From Janthinobacterium sp. 17J80-10 (lineage in GTDB: Bacteria; Pseudomonadota; Gammaproteobacteria; Burkholderiales; Burkholderiaceae_D): a stretch of DNA of 64,000 nt. Positions 57,835-64,000 of this stretch are shown in pieces. The notes beneath the pieces were generated by a model. It was not told the DNA's origin and ran no database searches. It worked only from the letters and a program-made list of their open reading frames with translations. The DNA lies in contig NZ_CP035311.1 in NCBI RefSeq assembly GCF_004114795.1, positions 1,984,001 through 2,048,000 on the forward strand, written 5' to 3'. The first letter of the stretch is position 1; every line of letters begins with the position of its first letter. A program made the position numbers and the translations under genes.

Positions 57835-58948
57835 CGTTGACAATCAAGGCATCCAGGGGCGATCCGGCGGCATCCAGCGCCAGTGCCAGTTCGCCGCCGT
57901 GCGCACGCAACAGCGCCGCGCTATCCGGCGAGGCGGTACGCACCAGAATACTCACGCGTTCGCCGCTCAAATGGATGGTCGCGGAAACATCTCCCAGTTG
58001 CGGCAATTCGAATTTCACCGTGCTTTGCCAGTTCTCCTGTTGCTCCTCTGGCTGCCCGTGTCGGCCATCGGCAGCGTCGCGACTGACTTCCCATGCCATT
58101 TTCTGGCCTGGCCACAGCTCGCCTTGCCACATGAAGCGCTGGGTTTCCAGCGCATTGAGCTGGGCGTTGAGGATTTGCGCGGTTTGCGCCGTCTGCGGCG
58201 CCATGCTGTCGGCTTCGCCCAACAAGCCCAGCAGCGCGCCGGCATTGCCTGCGCGGGCTTCCAGTTCCTGCGCCAGTTCGGCGATGGGACGTCCGCTGTC
58301 AGTCCAGCGCTGGGCCAGATGGCGTAACAGCGCGGCGTCTGGCATGTTGTTTGTCGCCTGGCGTGCCAGGCTTTCTGTCGCTTGCGCCTGAGGCTCCTGC
58401 TGCAAGGCGGCGAGGGGGCGCGTGCCCTCTGCCCACTCGGCCAGGTGCGATTCGTAAAACAGGCCGCTGGCGCTCAGCGTATTTTGCAGCGCCGAGGCCA
58501 GCAAAGCCGGATTGGCGCCGGGGCCAGGCAATACCGGTGTGCTGCCCAGTGCCGCGGTGGACGTGCCGTTCTGCTGCGAGGATTGCAACAGCTGGTCGAT
58601 CAGGCGGCCGGCTGAACTCAGGGTGGTGCGGGCGCCGCCGTTGGCAGCGGCATCCTGCCCCAGAATGAAGGTTGGACGGGGCTGGCGCGCCAGCAGCGTC
58701 ATGGCGAGCGTGTCGCCGGTCTTGGTGCCTTCCGGCAGTGACATGCGCGCCGTGGTGTCGGCCAGGCGCACCATGAAGCTGCCGTCCGGCTGGCGTTCCA
58801 GTACCTTGGCCTGGACCTGCTGGCCAAGGTTGATCTGGTTCAGGCGGTGAAAGACCTCCTGGCGGGCATCGCCGCTGCCGCCCACCGGGATGGGCGCCTC
58901 GACATAGGCGACGGGCCGCGTGGCATTGAGGTCGGCCCGCGGCAACAT
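57818..58948 (-). CDS. Second FliK-like hook-length control protein
   Basis: A 376-residue protein. The N-terminal part has a KVLERQPDGSFMVRLADTTA beta segment and a low-complexity Gln/Ala middle. The C-terminal part (about 285-375) has WQSTVKFELPQLGDVSATIH and RVSILVRTASPDSAALLRAH, the FliK C-domain pattern. It is coupled to the FlhB-C-like gene downstream and follows fliT by three bases. A canonical fliK is at 49732, so this may be a paralogue with another role. Confidence 0.75.
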   Translation of the reverse strand: MLPRADLNATRPVAYVEAPIPVGGSGDARQEVFHRLNQINLGQQVQAKVLERQPDGSFMVRLADTTARMSLPEGTKTGDTLAMTLLARQPRPTFILGQDAAANGGARTTLSSAGRLIDQLLQSSQQNGTSTAALGSTPVLPGPGANPALLASALQNTLSASGLFYESHLAEWAEGTRPLAALQQEPQAQATESLARQATNNMPDAALLRHLAQRWTDSGRPIAELAQELEARAGNAGALLGLLGEADSMAPQTAQTAQILNAQLNALETQRFMWQGELWPGQKMAWEVSRDAADGRHGQPEEQQENWQSTVKFELPQLGDVSATIHLSGERVSILVRTASPDSAALLRAHGGELALALDAAGSPLDALIVNDDEQT

Positions 58949-58951
58949 GGC

Positions 58952-59290
58952 TTAGCCCGAATGGCTGGCGCCGTAGGCTTGCGAAAGCTTGCGTTCGTTG
59001 CCAGTGCTGTTGATGAGCTGGGACAGTTGGGCCATCCAGGGTTCGGTCAGATTACGGATCTCGCGGTCATCGGCAAGGATTTTCTTGATGATCTTGACCT
59101 TGCGTTCGCGATTGGCGCCGGTCAGGGGGACTGGCGGCTCGCCAGCCTTGAGCGTTTCAACATGGCTTGCGCAACGCGACTCGAGGGCCACCAACTCATC
59201 CCAGTCGCCGTTGCGCGCAGCGGCCAGCATCTGGTCGGTAATGACGGCAACGGTTTCGTACAGCGATATGACTTCTTGGGTGTTGAGCAT
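58952..59290 (-). CDS. fliT: Flagellar chaperone FliT
   Basis: A 112-residue helical protein, the likely export chaperone of the filament cap FliD. The assignment rests on size, helical character (MLNTQEVISLYETVAVITDQ) and place in fliD-fliS-fliT. FliT-family proteins are poorly conserved, so the call is moderately sure. It follows fliS by three bases. Confidence 0.8.
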   Translation of the reverse strand: MLNTQEVISLYETVAVITDQMLAAARNGDWDELVALESRCASHVETLKAGEPPVPLTGANRERKVKIIKKILADDREIRNLTEPWMAQLSQLINSTGNERKLSQAYGASHSG

Positions 59291-59293
59291 GAT

Positions 59294-59782
59294 TCAGGCA
59301 CTCGCAAAAGTGGTTGAACGTGGCGCCAGAGCATCGTAGCCTGCCGGGGCTTGCGCTGCCTGCTGCGGCGCTTGTTGCTGCGCTGGCTGGCCGTTGGCGC
59401 CGATTTCACTCCATGCACCCTTGAGATCCTGCAGACGCAGCAAAACTTCCTGCAACATGCCCAGGTCATTGCGCAGGTTGGCAGTCAGCAGGCGGCGGCT
59501 CATGTATTCATACAGGGAATCCAGGTTCTCGGCAATTTGTCCGCCGACTTCCTTGTTCAGGCTGGCGCGCAAGCCGCTGTCGATGATCATGATTGCCTTG
59601 GAAATGGCATTGCCCTTGGCCTCGATATTACCAGCTTGCATGTAGTCGACTGCGTTCTTGACTGCCGTGATCGCGCCGTCGAACAGCATCACGATCAACT
59701 GGTGCGGGTTGGCGGCAACCACGCCTGTTTCGACGCCGACCTGGGCGTAAGCGTTGGCGCCCTTGGGGCTGGATCCAAACAT
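59294..59782 (-). CDS. fliS: Flagellin export chaperone FliS
   Basis: A 162-residue chaperone of flagellin. Family text is AYAQVGVETGVVAANPHQLI and LYEYMSRRLLTANLRND. The start 59782 is seven bases after GGAG; ATG 59788 is too close. A Gln/Ala/Pro-rich tail of about 35 residues follows the usual helices and is longer than in E. coli (136 residues). Confidence 0.93.
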   Translation of the reverse strand: MFGSSPKGANAYAQVGVETGVVAANPHQLIVMLFDGAITAVKNAVDYMQAGNIEAKGNAISKAIMIIDSGLRASLNKEVGGQIAENLDSLYEYMSRRLLTANLRNDLGMLQEVLLRLQDLKGAWSEIGANGQPAQQQAPQQAAQAPAGYDALAPRSTTFASA

Positions 59783-59795
59783 TGTCATTCTCCTC

Positions 59796-61238
59796 TCAGG
59801 AATTATTCGCACTTAGCGCGTCGAGCTGTTGTGTCAGGAAGGTGCTGGTGCTCATCATGCGTGAAATGGCGGTGTCCAGCGCCGAGAACTGGGCGTTGTA
59901 ACGTTTCTCAATGGTGGCCAGGCGAATGTTTTGCGCAGTCATCTGGCTGCCGATACTCTTGATCGAGGTATTGATGCCATCGATGCGGCCGTTCAATATG
60001 GCGTCAGAGCCAAAAATCATGCCGCTGACCAGGGTATTGAGGCGCGAGCCGATCCCCGTCACCGTATCGCTGCTGGTGAAGAGTTTGCTGATGTCTTTCA
60101 ATGGATCGGCCAGGACCTTGTCAAGCTTGGCAGAGTCGAGCGACAGCGTGCCGTCTTTCTGAAAGCTGATGCCCACGTCCGACAGTACCGACATGCCCAC
60201 CGGTGCCCCGGAAACTGCGCCGGACATGGCGTTGCGCAATTGCGCCTGGATCGAGCGCGTGGTGGCGTCGCCGGTCAGCACGCTGGAGCTGCCGGTCGCG
60301 CTGTTATAGGCAGTCGAGTCGGTGATCTGCTTGTTGACGGCGTTATAGGCCTTGACGAAATTATCGAGCGCAGACTTGACGGCGGCATTGTCCTGCGCCA
60401 GTGTCAGCTTGGTGGTGACATTGGCCTCGGTCTCCTTCGTCAAGGTCAGCGTCACGCCCTGGATCGCATCGGTAATCTTGTTGCCGGGCTTGGTGACGGT
60501 GATGCCGTCGACCTTGATGACGGCATCCTTTGCCTCGACGTTCTGGCTCATGTTCGAGGTGCCGCCGGTGCTGGCGTCATATGCCAGCTGCGCCAGTCCG
60601 GCGCCGCCGGTTTCTGCCACGCCGATACGCACGGCATTGGCCGTGCCGGTATCTTTCGAGGTCACCGACAGGCGAAAGCCTGCGCCGTCATTGATGATGG
60701 TGGCCGACACGCCCGAGTTGGCCTTGTTGATGGCGTCGCGCACGCCTTCCAGCGTGTTGTTGCCCGAATCGATCGTGATGCTGGTCGCGGTACTGCCGGA
60801 CTTGGCGGTAAAGCTGACAGGATCCGGCGCAGTGCCGCTATAGGCGCCGATATCGATGGTCAGCGTGCCTTTGCCGACCACTGTACCGGATGCGGCATAG
60901 GATGACGAGATCAGCTTTTGCGATTGCGCCAGGCTCTTGACTTCAATGTTGTAGGTGCCTGCAGTAGCTGCCCCTGAGACGCTCGCGCCCATGATCGCCG
61001 AATCTGCGACGCTGGCTTTGACGGTCGAGTATGTCGTGGACAGGTTGAGGGTTTGCGCGGCCGACTGGAACGACGACAGGACGCTCTTGAGCGAGCCGAA
61101 TGCCGACAGTTTCGCCTGGAAGCTTGCCTCCTTTTTGGCGAGCGCCGTGAGGGGCTGTTTTTCGACCGCCATCAGCTGGCTGACGATAGTCTTTACGTCC
61201 AGGTTTGAACCGACTCCGGGGGACGAGATCGTAGCCAC
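59796..61238 (-). CDS. fliD: Filament cap protein FliD (HAP2)
   Basis: A 480-residue filament cap. Normal ends: SSPGVGSNLDVKTIVSQLMA at the start and DTAISRMMSTSTFLTQQLDA at the end. A flagellin-IN-like segment (AEVKDAVIKVDGITVTKPGN type, about 225-260) is present, as usual in FliD. The start is GTG 61238 with AGGAGGG upstream. It follows a sigma-28-type promoter (61273-61299) and heads fliD-S-T and the two small genes behind. Confidence 0.96.
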   Translation of the reverse strand: MATISSPGVGSNLDVKTIVSQLMAVEKQPLTALAKKEASFQAKLSAFGSLKSVLSSFQSAAQTLNLSTTYSTVKASVADSAIMGASVSGAATAGTYNIEVKSLAQSQKLISSSYAASGTVVGKGTLTIDIGAYSGTAPDPVSFTAKSGSTATSITIDSGNNTLEGVRDAINKANSGVSATIINDGAGFRLSVTSKDTGTANAVRIGVAETGGAGLAQLAYDASTGGTSNMSQNVEAKDAVIKVDGITVTKPGNKITDAIQGVTLTLTKETEANVTTKLTLAQDNAAVKSALDNFVKAYNAVNKQITDSTAYNSATGSSSVLTGDATTRSIQAQLRNAMSGAVSGAPVGMSVLSDVGISFQKDGTLSLDSAKLDKVLADPLKDISKLFTSSDTVTGIGSRLNTLVSGMIFGSDAILNGRIDGINTSIKSIGSQMTAQNIRLATIEKRYNAQFSALDTAISRMMSTSTFLTQQLDALSANNS

Positions 61239-61272
61239 TTGACCCTCCTAATGAAAACCACAATATACCTGT

Positions 61273-61299
61273 TTAACGGCGCATTTCATTGGGACTTTA
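61273..61299 (-). promoter_or_regulatory. Sigma-28-type promoter of fliD
   Basis: Minus strand: TAAAGTCC (61299-61292), 11-bp spacer, GCCGTTAA (61280-61273). It ends 34 bp before the fliD GTG. Confidence 0.83.
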
Positions 61300-61365
61300 G
61301 GGGGGGATTTACCCGTCAATTCCGCGCCCGCGGCGTTCGCCGGGGACGTCCGGCGCGAGTTTGCA

Positions 61366-61725
61366 TCAGGCTTGTTGCTTGATCAGCAAGCCCTGGAACT
61401 GGTCGAGCACCTTCGCAATCGCGAGCGCTTCCTCGGAGGGCATTTGCCGCAGCACTTCCTTGGTCTGCTGGTCGACGACCTTGACGATGGTGCGCTTGCT
61501 CTCGTCATCGATGGAAAATTCAACGCCGCGCGCCTGCGATTCCATTGCCTTGTTGATTTTCTTCAGCGCGTCGCTGAGTTGTTCCAGGCCCGGGACCGAC
61601 GCCGATTGTTGTACTGCATCGGGCAGTTCGACTGGCGCTGCAGTCTTGGGAGAGGGCGGTTGCGCTGCAGCTTCATTCAGCACGGGGTTGCTGGAAGCGG
61701 CATTACCCACTGATCGGATATCCAT
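61366..61725 (-). CDS. flaG: Flagellar protein FlaG
   Basis: A 119-residue protein. The C-terminal FlaG domain (about 45-119) has GVEFSIDDESKRTIVKVVDQ and EVLRQMPSEEALAIAKVLDQ. FlaG influences filament length in other bacteria. It lies between fliC and fliD, a common place. The preceding fliC terminator suggests its own promoter or read-through; no sigma-28 element was seen in the 79-bp gap. Confidence 0.92.
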   Translation of the reverse strand: MDIRSVGNAASSNPVLNEAAAQPPSPKTAAPVELPDAVQQSASVPGLEQLSDALKKINKAMESQARGVEFSIDDESKRTIVKVVDQQTKEVLRQMPSEEALAIAKVLDQFQGLLIKQQA

Positions 61726-61744
61726 GATTGCTCCCTATAAGGAG

Positions 61745-61773
61745 AAAAACCCGGCCGGGAAATCCCGGCCGGG
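61745..61773 (-). terminator. Rho-independent terminator of fliC
   Basis: A perfect 11-bp stem (61750-61773; CCCGGCCGGGA and its complement, 2-base loop) is followed on the minus strand by five T residues. It lies 32 bp after the fliC stop. Confidence 0.93.
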
Positions 61774-61804
61774 TGCTGCACTTACTTCAGTTTTAAGCCG
61801 GGGA

Positions 61805-64000
61805 TCAGCCGCGCAGCAGGGCCAATACGCCGTTCGGCAGCGAGTTGGCCTGGGCCAGCATCGCGGTACCGGCTTGCTGCAGGATCTGGCCGCGGGTCAG
61901 GATCGCGGTTTCTGCGGCAAAGTCAGCATCCTGGATGCGGCTACGTGCAGCCGACAGGTTTTCGCTGGTCGAAGACAGGTTCGAAATCACCGACTCGAAA
62001 CGGTTCTGGATCGCGCCGAAGGTGGAGCGCAGGCCATTCACCGAAGTCAGGGCGGCATCGACGCGCTGCAGGGTGCTCAGTGCGTCATCGACGGTCAGGG
62101 TGTTGGCATCATCCAGCGAGCCGTTGGAGGCGGCTGCGGTGGTCGAGGCAAAACCGAGGCTGCCAGTGGCTTGCGAACCGCCCAGTGTCAGGTCGGAAGA
62201 CGAGGACAACACCAGCTTGCCGGCCGATTCCGAAGCATACACGCCCTGGACGTTCTTGTTGATCGACTCAGCCAGTTTTGCAGTGGCAGTCTTGCCGCCG
62301 GTGGCGCTGTCATCGGTGAAGTTGCCGGTGATGGCAGTGCCGTTGACGCTGAACTGGCCAGCTGTCAGGTTGATGCTGCCGCCTGCCACGCCTGCCACGC
62401 CGCTGCCGAAGGCGAAGCCGCCTGCGGTGGCATTGGTGTCAGCGCCGGTGATGTTGACTGCTGCAGCCGAACCGGTCTTGGCAATCGAGATCACGCCGGC
62501 GTTGTTGGTGGCGGTATAGCCGGTCAACTGGCTGGTAATGTCCGCTGCGAGAGCAGTCTGGTCAGCATAGTTTTGATCCAGCGTGACGGAGTTGCCATCG
62601 ACAAAGAACGTGCCGTTGGTGGTGGAGACTGCGTTGGCGCCCGCATTGCCCGAAACCGATGCGCCGCTGAGCGCCAGGTCAGACTGTGCGTTTGCATCGG
62701 CGCCGGTGATGTTGATCGCCGTCGAGCCTGCACCAGTCGATGTCCGGGCGATGTTGATGGCGCCAGCGGTGTTGGTGACGTTGTAGTTGACGCCGAGTGC
62801 GGTCTGGAGTGCCGATTTCAGGCCATCGAAGCTCGTGTAGTTGGCATTCAGGTTCACCACGTTGCCGTCGATCGTCAGCGATGCCGGGTTGCCTGCTGCT
62901 GCGGCGGTACCGGCAGTACCGGTCGAGTTGGCGAAGCCTGCCGCAGATGCGAGTGCATCGACGTTGGTGATGGCCACCGCGGTGGTGTTGGTGCCGCCGG
63001 TGGCATTGGTGATGACGATATCGCCGTTGCCGTCGAGCCCTGCGCTGTAGCCTGCACCCAGAGCGGAGCCCTGCATCTTGGTGGTCAATTCCGCGGCAAC
63101 CGCTGCGGCATTGGCGTGGTTGCCATTCAGGGTGATATTTTGGCCATCGATGGTCAAGGTGGCGTTGGTGGTGGCAACAGCGCCAGAACCAGCGGCACCG
63201 GCAGAGTTGGCAAAGCCAGCGGTTACGGCATTCGCATCAGCATTCGAGATCGCCACAGCGCTGGTCGAACCGGCATTCGTGAACGTGATGCCGGCGCCAG
63301 TACCCGACACGCTGATCGCGCTGCCGGCGGTGGTCAATTGCGAGTTGATCGCGGTGACCATTGCAGCTTCCGAGCCATAGTTGCCAGTGAGCGTGATCTG
63401 GTAGCTGTTGGTGCCGTCATTGAGATCGAACTGCGCCAGATCAGCACTGAAGTCATAGCTGGCTGCGCCGCCGGTAGTCGTGTTACCGGTTACAGCAGCC
63501 TGGACGTTCGTGCCATCGACCTGTGCAGCGCCTGCAGTGCTGAAGTTGTGCGCGCCGTTGACATCCTGCGCCGTCGACGTGCCGGCAGCATAAGGCGTTG
63601 CTGCGGAGAAGTTGAAGGTCGAGGCGGTAAAGCTGATGTTGCCTGAAGTGGCTGCGCTGCCAGCCGTGCCGTAGTTCAGGGCAGTCGAAGTGACATCGAT
63701 ATGGCCATTCGTGGCGCTGGCGCCCAGTGCAGCCGATTCGGTCGTGGCGATCTTGCCGATCGAGGCGTTACGCATGCTGGTGCCCAGGTCGATGCCGATG
63801 GTTTCGCCGGCATTGGCGCCAACCTGGAAATTAGCGGAGCCGAAGGAACCGTCGAGGATCTTCTGGCCGTTGAACGAGGTTTGCGACGAGGTGCGGTCGA
63901 TTTCCTGGAGGCGCTGTTGCACTTCCTGGTTGATGGCGGCGCGGTCGGAAGACGAGTTGGTCGAGTTGGCTGCCTGCACTGCCAGTTCGCGGATACGCTG
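61805..64000 (-). CDS. fliC: Flagellin FliC (partial; N-terminus beyond the window)
   Basis: At least 731 residues are visible; the gene enters from the right edge, so the first part is missing. The visible start QRIRELAVQAANSTNSSSDR is the flagellin D0/D1 segment, and the end is the conserved NRFESVISNLSSTSENLSAA ... SLPNGVLALLRG. The centre is very long: four tandem ~80-90-residue modules (61805 reading in at 62369-63433), rich in Ala, Thr, Asn and Gly. E. coli flagellin is 498 residues, so this one is large. Secreted through the filament channel with FliS as chaperone. Promoter lies outside the window. Confidence 0.97.
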   Translation of the reverse strand, partial: QRIRELAVQAANSTNSSSDRAAINQEVQQRLQEIDRTSSQTSFNGQKILDGSFGSANFQVGANAGETIGIDLGTSMRNASIGKIATTESAALGASATNGHIDVTSTALNYGTAGSAATSGNISFTASTFNFSAATPYAAGTSTAQDVNGAHNFSTAGAAQVDGTNVQAAVTGNTTTGGAASYDFSADLAQFDLNDGTNSYQITLTGNYGSEAAMVTAINSQLTTAGSAISVSGTGAGITFTNAGSTSAVAISNADANAVTAGFANSAGAAGSGAVATTNATLTIDGQNITLNGNHANAAAVAAELTTKMQGSALGAGYSAGLDGNGDIVITNATGGTNTTAVAITNVDALASAAGFANSTGTAGTAAAAGNPASLTIDGNVVNLNANYTSFDGLKSALQTALGVNYNVTNTAGAINIARTSTGAGSTAINITGADANAQSDLALSGASVSGNAGANAVSTTNGTFFVDGNSVTLDQNYADQTALAADITSQLTGYTATNNAGVISIAKTGSAAAVNITGADTNATAGGFAFGSGVAGVAGGSINLTAGQFSVNGTAITGNFTDDSATGGKTATAKLAESINKNVQGVYASESAGKLVLSSSSDLTLGGSQATGSLGFASTTAAASNGSLDDANTLTVDDALSTLQRVDAALTSVNGLRSTFGAIQNRFESVISNLSSTSENLSAARSRIQDADFAAETAILTRGQILQQAGTAMLAQANSLPNGVLALLRG
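62369..63433 (-). repeat. Four tandem flagellin-IN-like modules in FliC
   Basis: Minus-strand modules at 63433-63164, 63163-62885, 62884-62615 and 62614-62369, each about 82-93 residues. Shared features: (L/F)(T)(I/V)DG, ItLNgNya.a.AlaaalttqL, and A(V/I)NITgaDanA.agFA. Spacing and content match the two FlgK modules at 41521-42009. Confidence 0.8.

Noticed and set aside
41521-63433. CRISPR array or mobile element as the source of repeats
   Set aside because: All repeats are in-frame protein modules in flgK and fliC with diverged DNA. There are no short direct repeats with spacers, transposase genes or terminal inverted repeats.
61361-63646. Very long plus-strand open frame opposite fliC
   Set aside because: It is antisense to a clear flagellin, with Cys/Gly/Ala-rich text that mirrors the flagellin codon pattern. 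No domain, ribosome-binding site or neighbour supports it.

Overview
The window is one continuous motility locus from a Gram-negative bacterium, most likely a betaproteobacterium of the order Burkholderiales and plausibly the family Oxalobacteraceae. The clues are a moderately high-GC genome, an FlhDC master regulator, a CheD/CheR/CheB operon typical of Burkholderiales, and P and L ring genes. The lineage call is inference from gene order and protein style, not from a marker gene. About 66 protein genes fill almost the whole window. I saw no rRNA, tRNA, CRISPR array or insertion sequence.

Layout. (1) 341-5082 (+): a signalling trio with a metallo-beta-lactamase-fold cyclic-nucleotide phosphodiesterase-like enzyme, a GAF/HD-GYP protein and a CHASE2 adenylate/guanylate cyclase. 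(2) 5083-5657: a long regulatory gap with a terminator, two near-identical sigma-28-type promoters and leader hairpins. (3) 5658-17740 (+): flhD, flhC, a membrane-anchored methyltransferase, motA, motB, a CheZ-like protein, cheY1, cheA, cheW, an MCP, cheR, cheD and cheB. (4) 17898-19544 (+): cheY2 and a degenerate EAL/HDOD protein. (5) 19703-27592 (+): flhB, flhA, flhF, an flhG homologue with a broken P-loop, fliA, and motC/motD (a second stator pair). (6) 27610-30562 (+): an embedded molybdate island with a short ModE-like regulator, a palindromic ModE-type operator and modABC. (7) 30619-32235 (-): flgA, flgM and flgN. (8) 32427-43685 (+): flgB to flgL. (9) 43884-45173 (+): an HD-GYP protein. 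(10) 45184-56110 (-): the full fliF to fliR export/basal-body series. (11) 56325-56690 (+): fliE. (12) 56712-64000 (-): fliC (cut by the window edge), flaG, fliD, fliS, fliT, a FliK-like and an FlhB-C-like gene, and a YcgR-type PilZ brake.

How it works together. FlhDC should start the cascade. FliF-R, FlhAB and FlgB-J build the basal body, export gate, rod, rings and hook. FliA, held by FlgM, should then drive late genes. I found TAAAG(T)-N11-GCCG sigma-28 elements in front of flgK, fliD, flgM and flgA, and unexpectedly a tandem pair in front of flhDC, which suggests feedback on the master regulator. Chemotaxis output passes through two CheY proteins to FliM. Two stator systems and several c-di-GMP-type proteins (two HD-GYP, one PilZ/YcgR, one dead EAL) probably tune motor output.

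Most notable oddities: an ~80-residue module shared between the variable regions of FlgK (two copies) and flagellin (four copies); an FlhG without a Walker A loop; a CheZ-like DxxxQ protein whose C-terminal GDIELF tail matches the CheD tail, while the usual cheZ slot holds an EAL/HDOD protein; four GYGFF repeats in the CheA linker; and a FliK-like/FlhB-C-like gene pair in the flagellin-chaperone operon.
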